The notes under the pieces are model-generated. The model was not told where the DNA came from. It saw only the letters and a list, made by a program, of their open reading frames with translations, and ran no database searches. A DNA stretch of 64,000 nt from assembly GCF_900109655.1 (NCBI RefSeq), contig NZ_FOAT01000004.1, positions 62,001 through 126,000 on the forward strand. Direction: 5' to 3'. The DNA is from Hominimerdicola alba. GTDB lineage: Bacteria > Bacillota > Clostridia > Oscillospirales > Ruminococcaceae. Shown here one piece after another: positions 1-6,888 of this stretch. Made by a program: the position numbers and the translations under genes. Numbering within the stretch: position 1 is the first letter of the stretch; each line of letters begins with the position of its first letter.

Positions 1-146
1 GGAAGAACTACTATATCATCGGGATTTATCTTATCCTGCCAGTTTTTTTCAAGCCTCTGCACATGGTCGTCCCATCCGCCGAATATATTCATCGGCTTAT
101 GGACACCGAAGGAAAGGTGCAGGTCAGCTATTGTATAAAGCTTCAT
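1..146 (-). CDS. metallophosphoesterase, N-terminal fragment
   Basis: The first 48 codons of a gene that runs off the left edge of the window. The protein begins MKLYTIADLHLSFG. The D-x-H in 'ADLHLS' is the first metal-binding motif of the calcineurin-like phosphoesterase fold, and it is followed by a 'NIFGGWDDHVQRLEKNW' stretch that fits bacterial phosphohydrolases of this family. An AGGAG ribosome binding site lies 6 bases before the ATG. The other metal-binding motifs lie outside the window, so substrate and completeness cannot be judged. It reads away from the DUF1540 gene at 240. Confidence 0.75.
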   Translation of the reverse strand, partial: MKLYTIADLHLSFGVHKPMNIFGGWDDHVQRLEKNWQDKINPDDIVVL

Positions 147-239
147 ATCTTGCTCCTGTCTGTTTGGTATAGATTTCCTGTAATATCAGCCATCGTTCTG
201 CGGACACTATTCTCACAAGACGAAAAGGAGTGATACAAA

Positions 240-413
240 ATGGAGAAGGATAAGATCAGAGGTATCTGCTGCGATGTCGAAAACTGTATCCACAACCACA
301 ATGGCTGTGAATGCACCGCAGGCAGCATACAGGTGTGTAGCACCTGCTCCGACCCGAACTGCTGTGACGAGACCATCTGCAAGACTTTCAAGCCCTGCGA
401 TGGCTGCCACTAA
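240..413 (+). CDS. DUF1540-type small Cys-rich protein
   Basis: A 57-residue reading frame, MEKDKIRGICCDVENC..., with an AAAAGGAG ribosome binding site 9 bases upstream of the ATG. It contains eleven cysteines. The order I-x-C-x-V-x-x-C, then N-x-C-x-A-x-x-I-x-V, then ET-x-C-x-TF matches the DUF1540 family, small cytoplasmic proteins thought to bind a metal and common in Clostridia. The function of the family is unknown. It stands alone between two minus-strand genes and is followed by a GC-rich hairpin at 420-433. Confidence 0.8.
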   Translation: MEKDKIRGICCDVENCIHNHNGCECTAGSIQVCSTCSDPNCCDETICKTFKPCDGCH

Positions 414-419
414 ACTACG

Positions 420-433
420 CCGCCCTCGGGCGG
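420..433. terminator. short GC hairpin between DUF1540 gene and thrC
   Basis: CCGCC / GGCGG stem with a four-base loop, between the stop codons of two convergent genes. It has no clean T-run on either side (TACATATTATTTT on the plus side), so it is at best a weak bidirectional terminator. Confidence 0.4.
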
Positions 434-439
434 TACATA

Positions 440-1933
440 TTATTTTACATTCAGTGCCTTGAATACGAAGTCCTTCATCTCGTCCTTTGCGATAACTTCA
501 GAGAAGCGGATCTCCTTGTTCTTAAGAGATGCCAGAGAAGCAGGTACGGGCATACCGGATGCTTCGCCCAGTTCTTCAACGAGAGTGAACTCGTCGCTGC
601 CTGTATCCTTGCCCAGAGCGCTGAGTACGGAACCTGAGAACTTATAGGGGCTTGCGGTGGAAGCGATGACTGTCTTGGTCTTATCGCCTGTTGCCTTTAC
701 ATACTCCTCATATACGGAAACTGCAACTGCGGTATGAGTATCGCAGGTGTAGGAATACTTATCGTAATACTCCTTGATGGTAGCCTTTGTCTTAGCATCG
801 TCGCAGCAGCCTGCATAGAACTCGTCAGCGAGAACAGCCTTGACTGCGTCTGTAACCTCATATCTGCCTTCGCTTGCCAGCTTGCCGAACCACTCTCTGA
901 TCTGAGCATCATTCTCGCCGCAGAGGTGATAGAGAAGTCTTTCAAGGTTGGAAGAGATCAGGATATCCATAGAAGGTGAGATAGTTGCGTAGAACTGTCT
1001 GTTTCTGTCATAAACGCCTGTCTTGATGAAATCTGTCAGTACATTGTTGGAGTTTGAAGCGCAGATCAGCTTGTTTACGGGGATACCCATCTTCTTTGCA
1101 TAGTAGCCTGCAAGGATATTGCCGAAGTTGCCTGTGGGAACAACGATGTTGATCTTGTCGCCCTCATTGATCTCGCCGTCCTTCAGCAGCTGTGCGTAAG
1201 AAGAAACGTAGTAGATGATCTGAGGTGCAAGTCTGCCCCAGTTGATGGAGTTTGCGGAAGAGAACATCATTCCGTTCTCAGCCAGCTTTTCGCCGATCTC
1301 CTTGTTTGTGAAGATAGCCTTAACGCCGTTCTGTGCATCGTCGAAGTTGCCCTTGATAGCGCATACGCCAACGTTCTGACCCTCCTGAGTGGTCATCTGC
1401 TTCTTCTGCATAGCAGATACACCGTTATCAGGATAGAATACCAGTATCTCAGTACCGGGAACGTCCTTGAAGCCTTCAAGTGCAGCCTTACCTGTATCGC
1501 CCGATGTAGCAACGAGGATAACTACCTTCTTATCAAGGTTTATCTTCTTGGTTGCTGTTGTCAGAAGATAAGGCAGTATCTGGAGAGCCATATCCTTGAA
1601 TGCGCAGGTAGGACCGTGCCACAGTTCCAGCATATAAGTGCCGTCGAACAGATGCGCAAGCTCTGCGATATTCTCGGTATCAAAGTTCTTGGTATTGTAT
1701 GCGCCTTCAACACAGTAGCGTATCTCAGCCTCTGTGTAATCGGTGAGGAACTTTGAGAAAACGAAGAATGCTCTCTCTGCATAGGTCATATCTCCCAGCT
1801 TCTTGATATCATCCATGGAAATGGAAGGTATCTCGGAGGGAACGAACAGACCGCCGTCCTCGGAAATGCCCTGTGCTATCGCCTGTGCCGATGTAACATT
1901 AACATCGCTGTTTCTTGTACTTCTGTAAAACAT
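440..1933 (-). CDS. thrC: threonine synthase
   Basis: Converts O-phosphohomoserine to threonine in the cytoplasm, using pyridoxal phosphate. The 497-residue product has the usual length of the bacterial enzyme. It starts MFYRSTRNS, which fits the family's N-terminal 'Y-x-STR' signature. It holds the PLP lysine (about K113) in 'GPTCAFKDMALQ', and the phosphate-binding region 'VATSGDTGKAALEGF'. It lies 47 bases after yraN in the same direction, so it may be read through from the rnhB-yraN operon. A GAAGGG sequence serves as ribosome binding site. No T-box or amino-acid leader was seen in the short upstream gap. Confidence 0.95.
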   Translation of the reverse strand: MFYRSTRNSDVNVTSAQAIAQGISEDGGLFVPSEIPSISMDDIKKLGDMTYAERAFFVFSKFLTDYTEAEIRYCVEGAYNTKNFDTENIAELAHLFDGTYMLELWHGPTCAFKDMALQILPYLLTTATKKINLDKKVVILVATSGDTGKAALEGFKDVPGTEILVFYPDNGVSAMQKKQMTTQEGQNVGVCAIKGNFDDAQNGVKAIFTNKEIGEKLAENGMMFSSANSINWGRLAPQIIYYVSSYAQLLKDGEINEGDKINIVVPTGNFGNILAGYYAKKMGIPVNKLICASNSNNVLTDFIKTGVYDRNRQFYATISPSMDILISSNLERLLYHLCGENDAQIREWFGKLASEGRYEVTDAVKAVLADEFYAGCCDDAKTKATIKEYYDKYSYTCDTHTAVAVSVYEEYVKATGDKTKTVIASTASPYKFSGSVLSALGKDTGSDEFTLVEELGEASGMPVPASLASLKNKEIRFSEVIAKDEMKDFVFKALNVK

Positions 1934-1980
1934 AAAACAACAACCCTTCTATTTTATTCCCCATACGGGTATTTTTTACT

Positions 1981-2358
1981 TTACTTACTGCTTGCATCAA
2001 ATGCGGACTTATAGTACTTGAAAAACACTACATTACCGCCGTCGTGATGCACGACTGCAACATCGAATCGGCAGAAGGCTTTGATATTCTTCTTTGAAAG
2101 ATAGACCCTTGCGGTCTTTATAAGCCTTTGCTTTTTCGTATATGTGATGGCTGATTCGCCTGTGGTCAGCGCCCCGACTTTTCGGGTCTTGACCTCGACG
2201 AAAGCTATCTTATTGCCTTGTGAAGCTATTATATCTATCTCGCCGCCCCTTATGGTGAAGTTGCGTTCGAGTATCTCATAGCCGTTCTCTTTCAGATATC
2301 CGCAGACATATTCCTCGCCGATATCACCGATATCACGGCTGTTCTGATTTTTTTGCAT
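1981..2358 (-). CDS. yraN: YraN family endonuclease-like protein (UPF0102)
   Basis: A 125-residue protein of the UPF0102/YraN family, which has a restriction-endonuclease-like fold. The family hallmark 'GEIDIIA...FVEVKTRK' is present, with the acidic residues and the E-V-K of a PD-(D/E)xK-type site. The N-terminal 'GDIGEEYVCGYLKENGYEIL' is also typical. The start codon lies within the last 26 bases of rnhB, which suggests coupled translation. The rbgA-rnhB-yraN order is widespread in Firmicutes. The precise role in the cell is not established; a link to recombination or DNA processing is inferred from the fold. Confidence 0.9.
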   Translation of the reverse strand: MQKNQNSRDIGDIGEEYVCGYLKENGYEILERNFTIRGGEIDIIASQGNKIAFVEVKTRKVGALTTGESAITYTKKQRLIKTARVYLSKKNIKAFCRFDVAVVHHDGGNVVFFKYYKSAFDASSK

Positions 2359-2947
2359 AATACTTTTTCAAAAAGCTCGGTCTGTGTATCGGACTTTCGC
2401 CGTACTTATCTATCATCTGATAATGGAGCTTAGTACCGTAGCCCTTATGCTTTTCAAACTGCCATTCGGGATACTTTTCAGCCATATCCAGCATATATCT
2501 GTCCCTTGCGACCTTCGCAAGTATTGAAGCCGCCGCTATCGCCTGTGACTGTGCATCGCCCTTGACTACTGCTATGGCATCACATTCCAGGTCAGGAGTC
2601 TTATTGCCGTCTATCAGACAGACATCGGGCTTGGTCTTCATGGCTTCAACGGAACGCTTCATAGCAAGCATCGCGCAGTTGAGGATATTAATATCCTCTA
2701 TCTCAGCCACCGTTGCGCACTGTATCGAAAAATCCAGCGCCTTATCGACTATTTCATCAAAAAGTTCCTCGCGCTTTTTGGCGGTGAGCTTTTTGCTGTC
2801 GTTTATGCCCTCGATGACCGTATCCTTATCAAATATCACCGCCGCCGCAAAAACGTCCCCTGCAAGAGGTCCTCTGCCTGCTTCGTCACAGCCGCAGACA
2901 ATGCTGTACTTTTCGCGGTAGGTATCGTCAAACTCTTTAAGTGTCAT
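2333..2947 (-). CDS. rnhB: ribonuclease HII
   Basis: Cleaves the RNA strand of RNA-DNA hybrids and removes misincorporated ribonucleotides. The signature 'GCDEAGRGPLAGDV' begins at about residue 19, with catalytic D21 and E22. A further acidic residue sits in 'VCLIDGNKTPD'. Start chosen: the ATG at 2947 (204 residues). It is one base after the rbgA stop codon and gives an N-terminus of normal length. A longer in-frame extension to 3097 would overlap rbgA by about 150 bases and looks like read-back into that gene. Confidence 0.95.
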   Translation of the reverse strand: MTLKEFDDTYREKYSIVCGCDEAGRGPLAGDVFAAAVIFDKDTVIEGINDSKKLTAKKREELFDEIVDKALDFSIQCATVAEIEDINILNCAMLAMKRSVEAMKTKPDVCLIDGNKTPDLECDAIAVVKGDAQSQAIAAASILAKVARDRYMLDMAEKYPEWQFEKHKGYGTKLHYQMIDKYGESPIHRPSFLKKYYAKKSEQP

Positions 2948-2948
2948 A

Positions 2949-3845
2949 TCATCGACCTCTCGGCTTTTCAAGTGAAAGTCTGCCAAGCTTGCCGCCCCTG
3001 AATTCGTCAAGCACGGTGTTGGCCGCCCTTTCGGTATTGATATCGCCGCCCGAAACGAGGAAGCCTCGCTTTTTGCCAACTCTTTCAAGGAGCTCATAGC
3101 CCTTTACACAGCCCTGCATATCGTCCATAGGCTCGGGCAGGTCTTCAAGGGATATGCCGTATCTTTCGGTGAGAAGCTCGGGATAGTCCTCAGAGAGATA
3201 TTCCAGAAGTCTGCACGCCAGGTACTCAACATCAAGGATAACGTCCTTGACTGCACCTGTGAATGCAAGTCTTTCGCCCACCAGCTTATCATCAAATTTA
3301 GGCCAGAGAACACCGGGCATATCCAGAAGCTCAAAGCCCTCGTCAAGAGCCACCCACTGTTTGCCGCGGGTAACGCCGGGTCTGTCTTCAACCTTTGCCA
3401 GCTTTGCGCCTGCCAGCCTGTTTATGAATGAGGATTTACCAACATTTGGTATGCCCACTATCATCATTCTTATTGGTCTGCCCGTCATTCCGCGGGTATC
3501 CCATTTTTCTATCTGCTCGGAGAGCAGTTCTTTGAGCATTGGATAGAATTTATTGACGTTCCTGCCGCTGCGGCAGTCGGTAGCGAGGGCGGCTACGCCC
3601 TGCTGCTTGTAGTACTCTATCCACATTGAAGTCACATTCGGGTCGGCGGAATCCGCCTTATTCAACAGAACAAGCCTGGGCTTGCTGCCGCATATCTTTT
3701 TTATCTCGGGATTGCGGCTTGAAAACGGTATCCTTGCATCGGTTATCTCCACCACTGCATCAACAAGCTTCAGGTTTGAAGCCATTATGCGGCGGGTCTT
3801 CGCCATATGTCCGGGAAACCACTGCACCTTGGCAGCTTCGCTCAT
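2949..3845 (-). CDS. rbgA: ribosome biogenesis GTPase RbgA/YlqF
   Basis: GTPase needed for late assembly of the 50S ribosomal subunit. The 298-residue protein shows the circular permutation typical of the YlqF/YawG family. The G4 motif 'NKAD' comes first, then the G1 P-loop 'GIPNVGKSS' and the G3 'DMPGVLWP'. The N-terminus 'VQWFPGHMAKTRR' is a family hallmark. The start has a GGAGG-type site (sequence AAAGGAGGCGGC before the ATG). It lies between lepB and rnhB in the same direction, the standard Firmicutes order. Confidence 0.95.
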   Translation of the reverse strand: MSEAAKVQWFPGHMAKTRRIMASNLKLVDAVVEITDARIPFSSRNPEIKKICGSKPRLVLLNKADSADPNVTSMWIEYYKQQGVAALATDCRSGRNVNKFYPMLKELLSEQIEKWDTRGMTGRPIRMMIVGIPNVGKSSFINRLAGAKLAKVEDRPGVTRGKQWVALDEGFELLDMPGVLWPKFDDKLVGERLAFTGAVKDVILDVEYLACRLLEYLSEDYPELLTERYGISLEDLPEPMDDMQGCVKGYELLERVGKKRGFLVSGGDINTERAANTVLDEFRGGKLGRLSLEKPRGR

Positions 3846-3882
3846 ATCAGCCGCCTCCTTTCGTTATTTGTAAGTATCGGTC

Positions 3883-4458
3883 TCAGCTTACAAAGCCTGT
3901 TTTAGCTTCATCTGAATGGAATCTGTAAACTGCTTTTCCGATTATATCATTCTCCGAGACCGCACCAAATACTCGGCTGTCCGAAGAATGATTGCGGTTA
4001 TCGCCCAAGAGGAAGACTTCTCCCTCAGGCACATCGTATTCAAAGACTTCCCTTTCGGGGTCATAATAAGTCATATCATAACCGCCCATATCATCGAGGG
4101 CGTGATATTTAAGATATGGTTCGTCGATCACTTCGCCGTCAACACTGACAGTTGCCGACTTATAATCCACCGTGACTTTCTGTCCGCCCACCGCTATCAC
4201 GCGCTTGACGATCAGCTTGCCCAGCGCTTTGCTGTCGCAGATGACTATATCGCCGTTCTCGGGCTGATACATAAACCATGATATCACCAGTTTGTCGCCG
4301 TCGAACAGTGTGTTCTCCATAGATTCACCATCAACGCTGACACGGCTGAAGAACAGTGTGGTCGCGATAAGGACTGCAACGATTGAATTCACGACGACCA
4401 GCGTCCATTCAAGAACATTATCGGTAAATCGGGGAATATCCTCGCGCTTTTCAGCCAT
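3883..4458 (-). CDS. lepB: signal peptidase I, short form
   Basis: Membrane-bound serine protease that removes signal peptides from exported proteins. It has 191 residues from the ATG at 4458, two bases after the stop of the upstream signal peptidase gene. A TTG at 4464, overlapping that stop, is possible but less likely. One N-terminal membrane segment (about residues 17-38) is followed by the catalytic serine in 'VDGESMENTL' (S46). The catalytic lysine is in 'LIVKRVIAVGG', and box E reads 'LLGDNRNHSSDSR'. It is the second of two tandem lepB genes, probably co-transcribed. Confidence 0.93.
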   Translation of the reverse strand: MAEKREDIPRFTDNVLEWTLVVVNSIVAVLIATTLFFSRVSVDGESMENTLFDGDKLVISWFMYQPENGDIVICDSKALGKLIVKRVIAVGGQKVTVDYKSATVSVDGEVIDEPYLKYHALDDMGGYDMTYYDPEREVFEYDVPEGEVFLLGDNRNHSSDSRVFGAVSENDIIGKAVYRFHSDEAKTGFVS

Positions 4459-4460
4459 TA

Positions 4461-5468
4461 TCAATCAACACGGCCAATACTGTTGAATGGGTAAACTCTG
4501 AATATTGCCTTGCCCATTATCTCGCTCTTGTCAACAAAACGAACATCGGCGCTTCGGCTGTCCTTGGAATCATTTCTGTTATCGCCCATTACGAAAACAC
4601 AATTATCAGGTACTTCGTACTCATACACACCCTCGGACACACAGAATGAAGGATCATAATAGAAGCTGTCTTCCATGATATCTCTGATATGTTCATTTGA
4701 GATCTGCTCACCATTTACGTAAACATGATTCTCATTGTAGTCAACTTTGACTTTATCACCGGCTATGCCGATAACACGCTTGATGAGCACCTTATTGGCA
4801 CCTGAACTGTCAAGGACTACGATATCATCTCTTTCGGGTTCGTATGCAACATGGGTCATTATTAGCCTGTCGCCGTTTTGCAGAGTATTGGTCATGGATT
4901 CGCCGTCTACCATAACTATCCTCAGCAGGAATGTAAGTACCAGCTGTACTACGAGCAGTGCGAACACCAGAGATTCAAACCACTCCAGTATCTCCCTGCC
5001 TATATTGAAAGGCTCTTTTTCCTTGATATCCTCAGGCTCGGCTTCCTTTGCCTTTTCGATATCCTCTTCGCTTACCTCAGCAACTTCCGCGGTTTTCTCG
5101 ATATCCTCTTTGATGTCATCAGAAGCTTCTTCTGCTTTTTTGACAACTTCTTCGCTGTCTTCGGTAATACCGGCAGCTTTTTTGATGTCTTCTACGCTTA
5201 CTTCTGCAGTTTCAGCCTCATCAACAAGTGCTTCAACATCAACTACATCTGCACCCATACCATCAGGGTACATCTCATTCAGCATATCTTCGAGTTCTTT
5301 GCCCTCCTCGGTAAGTTCTTCACCGCTAACACCAAAGAACCATGCATCTTCGCTTTTTTCTGCAGCACCGAATGCAGCGTCGGGAGCATTTTCATTCAGA
5401 AGTCTTTCAAGATCTTCGTCAGCCCCTGTTAAATTTCCATTTGTTGTCTTTTCGTTTGGTTCACTCAT
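4461..5468 (-). CDS. lepB: signal peptidase I with long acidic N-terminal extension
   Basis: A type I signal peptidase of 335 residues. The catalytic part begins at about residue 160: a membrane segment (about 164-186), catalytic S191 in 'VDGESMTNTL', lysine in 'VLIKRVIGIAGD', and 'MGDNRNDSKDSR'. The first 155 residues are unusual for the family: rich in Glu, Asp, Ala and Lys, with repeated 'SEEDIEKA'-like segments, and predicted to face the cytoplasm. The start at 5468 follows an AAGAGG site; an upstream in-frame ATG lacks one. A good promoter lies at 5544-5572. The second copy of lepB follows immediately. Confidence 0.92.
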   Translation of the reverse strand: MSEPNEKTTNGNLTGADEDLERLLNENAPDAAFGAAEKSEDAWFFGVSGEELTEEGKELEDMLNEMYPDGMGADVVDVEALVDEAETAEVSVEDIKKAAGITEDSEEVVKKAEEASDDIKEDIEKTAEVAEVSEEDIEKAKEAEPEDIKEKEPFNIGREILEWFESLVFALLVVQLVLTFLLRIVMVDGESMTNTLQNGDRLIMTHVAYEPERDDIVVLDSSGANKVLIKRVIGIAGDKVKVDYNENHVYVNGEQISNEHIRDIMEDSFYYDPSFCVSEGVYEYEVPDNCVFVMGDNRNDSKDSRSADVRFVDKSEIMGKAIFRVYPFNSIGRVD

Positions 5469-5543
5469 AGATAATACCTCTTTTCGTGATAGATGCTGTA
5501 ATCGCCGTGATACTATATTTCTGCGACTACTCATATACAATAT

Positions 5544-5572
5544 ATTATAGCAAAGATATTCCGAAATTACAA
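5544..5572 (-). promoter_or_regulatory. sigma-A-type promoter of the lepB operon
   Basis: On the minus strand: TTGTAA, 17 bases, TATAAT. It lies about 75 bases upstream of the signal peptidase start at 5468 and just after the rplS terminator, so lepB-lepB-rbgA-rnhB-yraN can be transcribed independently of rplS. Confidence 0.75.
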
Positions 5573-5626
5573 GGGTTTTTTCAAAAAAAATTATTTTTAT
5601 ACTTATAATGTTTACTATATATAAAT

Positions 5627-5656
5627 AAAAAGAGCCGACCTGCGCCGACTCTTTTA
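5627..5656 (-). terminator. intrinsic terminator of rplS
   Basis: On the minus strand, an AAAGAG-x-CG / CG-x-CTCTTT stem is followed by a T-rich run (TTTTTATTTAT), right after the rplS stop codon. Confidence 0.85.
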
Positions 5657-5665
5657 TCAGAAGAA

Positions 5666-6010
5666 TTATCTGATTGCTTCCTTGACCTTAGCTGCCTTAC
5701 CAACTCTGTCGCGGAGATAGTACAGCTTAGCTCTGCGAACCTTACCGCTTCTAACTACCTCTACCTTAGATACAGCAGGCGAATGTACGGGGAATACTCT
5801 CTCGATACCGCAGCCGTGTGCTACTCTTCTTACAGTGAAGGTCTCGCTGATGCCGCCGTGCTTCTTAGCGATGACTGTGCCCTCGAATACCTGGATTCTG
5901 GACTTGTCACCCTCGGTGATCAGAACGTGTACCTTTACGGTATCACCTACGTTAACTACGGGTGCGTTTTCCTTCATGCTTGACTGTGCGATCTGTTTTA
6001 AAGCGTCCAC
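5666..6010 (-). CDS. rplS: 50S ribosomal protein L19
   Basis: Component of the large ribosomal subunit at the subunit interface. At 114 residues it has the usual length. The core '[20 protein letters not shown]' and '[13 protein letters not shown]', with 'TVRR' and '[11 protein letters not shown]', are typical of L19. The start is GTG at 6010, preceded by an AAAGGAGG site. It is separately transcribed from its own promoter with a structured leader, and ends at a strong terminator. Confidence 0.97.
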   Translation of the reverse strand: MDALKQIAQSSMKENAPVVNVGDTVKVHVLITEGDKSRIQVFEGTVIAKKHGGISETFTVRRVAHGCGIERVFPVHSPAVSKVEVVRSGKVRRAKLYYLRDRVGKAAKVKEAIR

Positions 6011-6011
6011 T

Positions 6012-6138
6012 TTAAATTCCTCCTTTAATTTTCCGGACGTTCATACACTGCCGCTCTGGCAGCCAGTGGACCGTCTCTTTAATGTCGTGCCTTTTGGCTG
6101 GCATTAACTCTCGTCGGGGATACCGACGGTATTCATGC
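6012..6138 (-). ncRNA. structured 5' leader of rplS (candidate L19 leader)
   Basis: About 125 bases between the rplS promoter and start codon fold into successive hairpins on the minus strand: CGTCGG-TATC-CCGACG, TGCC/GGCA, and CTGCC-AGAGC-GGCAG. Autoregulatory L19 leaders are known in Firmicutes. The position and size fit, but I assign it by context and not by matching a covariance model. Confidence 0.55.
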
Positions 6139-6144
6139 TTGAAT

Positions 6145-6173
6145 ATTATAACATATCACGCATAAGATTTCAA
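6145..6173 (-). promoter_or_regulatory. promoter of rplS
   Basis: Minus strand: TTGAAA, 17 bases, TATAAT. Its start point falls near 6138, which defines the leader described above. Confidence 0.8.
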
Positions 6174-6180
6174 GTGTTTG

Positions 6181-6888
6181 TCAGCAAAAAACTTCACCGT
6201 TTTCAATAAGTATCTTTGTGCGTTCTATACAAATCTCATCGGCGGTCATGCCGTACATATCTAGAAAAGTCTCTGCGGCGACATTGGCATTAAGGTTGAA
6301 CCCACCGCCTGCGGGGAGCTTCATCTTGAGATTCAGGTGATTTTCGTCTGTATCCATGGATATAAGTTCCAGAGACGGACGTATGTCCACGGGTTTATAT
6401 GTACCTTTTTTTGTACGCTTCTGTATCTCAATGACTTCCCTGCTCATGAAATCCTTGAACATTTCAGCCATTTCGTCGGGAGTTCTATCTGCTGAGATAC
6501 AGATATCATACTCGGCATGAGTTATCTCGGTATGGCTGTGTACAGGGGCAGAACAGCTCACGATTCTCATACCCTCGGGCATCTGGGCATCGAGAGCTTT
6601 CAGCACTTCTTCATCGGACAAGTTTTGAAGCAATGCAAAATCCATGACCTCCACCTTGCTTTCAAAGCCCAGCGACAGGGTCAGGGGGAACATTATATAT
6701 ATATGCGGGTTGAAGCCCTGGGTATACCATATCGGGAGTTTCGCCCGCTTTATTGCCCTTTGCATGGCACGCATAAGGTCGAGGTGTGAGATATACTTTG
6801 CTCTGCCGCATTTTTCATAGACAACGCGCTTATCGTAGCGGTCGGGGCGCAGGTCTACATTTTTAGGTTGAAGTCTTTTTTCCGCCAC
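6181..6888 (-). CDS. DUF2344 / TIGR03936 radical-SAM-associated protein
   Basis: A 235-residue protein of the DUF2344 family. In many Firmicutes it is encoded next to, or fused to, the radical SAM protein found here immediately upstream. The segment 'YISHLDLMRAMQRAIKRA' and 'YTQGFNPHIYIMFPLTLSLG' is characteristic. The start is GTG at 6888: a GGAGGTG site sits 8 bases before it, whereas the in-frame ATG at 6903 overlaps that site. The gene overlaps the end of the radical SAM gene by 26 bases, which implies coupling. The reaction is unknown; an association with tRNA or rRNA modification is only an inference. Confidence 0.88.
   Translation of the reverse strand: MAEKRLQPKNVDLRPDRYDKRVVYEKCGRAKYISHLDLMRAMQRAIKRAKLPIWYTQGFNPHIYIMFPLTLSLGFESKVEVMDFALLQNLSDEEVLKALDAQMPEGMRIVSCSAPVHSHTEITHAEYDICISADRTPDEMAEMFKDFMSREVIEIQKRTKKGTYKPVDIRPSLELISMDTDENHLNLKMKLPAGGGFNLNANVAAETFLDMYGMTADEICIERTKILIENGEVFC

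Noticed and set aside
440-1980. T-box or threonine leader before thrC
   Set aside because: Only 47 bases separate it from yraN, too few for a T-box, and no attenuator hairpin was seen.
2948-3097. Longer RNase HII starting at 3097
   Set aside because: The extra 50 residues overlap rbgA and match nothing in RNase HII; the ATG at 2947 is coupled to the rbgA stop.
4747-5550. 267-codon plus-strand frame rich in Ser
   Set aside because: It is the antisense shadow of the acidic signal-peptidase extension; no ribosome binding site and composition typical of antisense of Glu/Asp codons.
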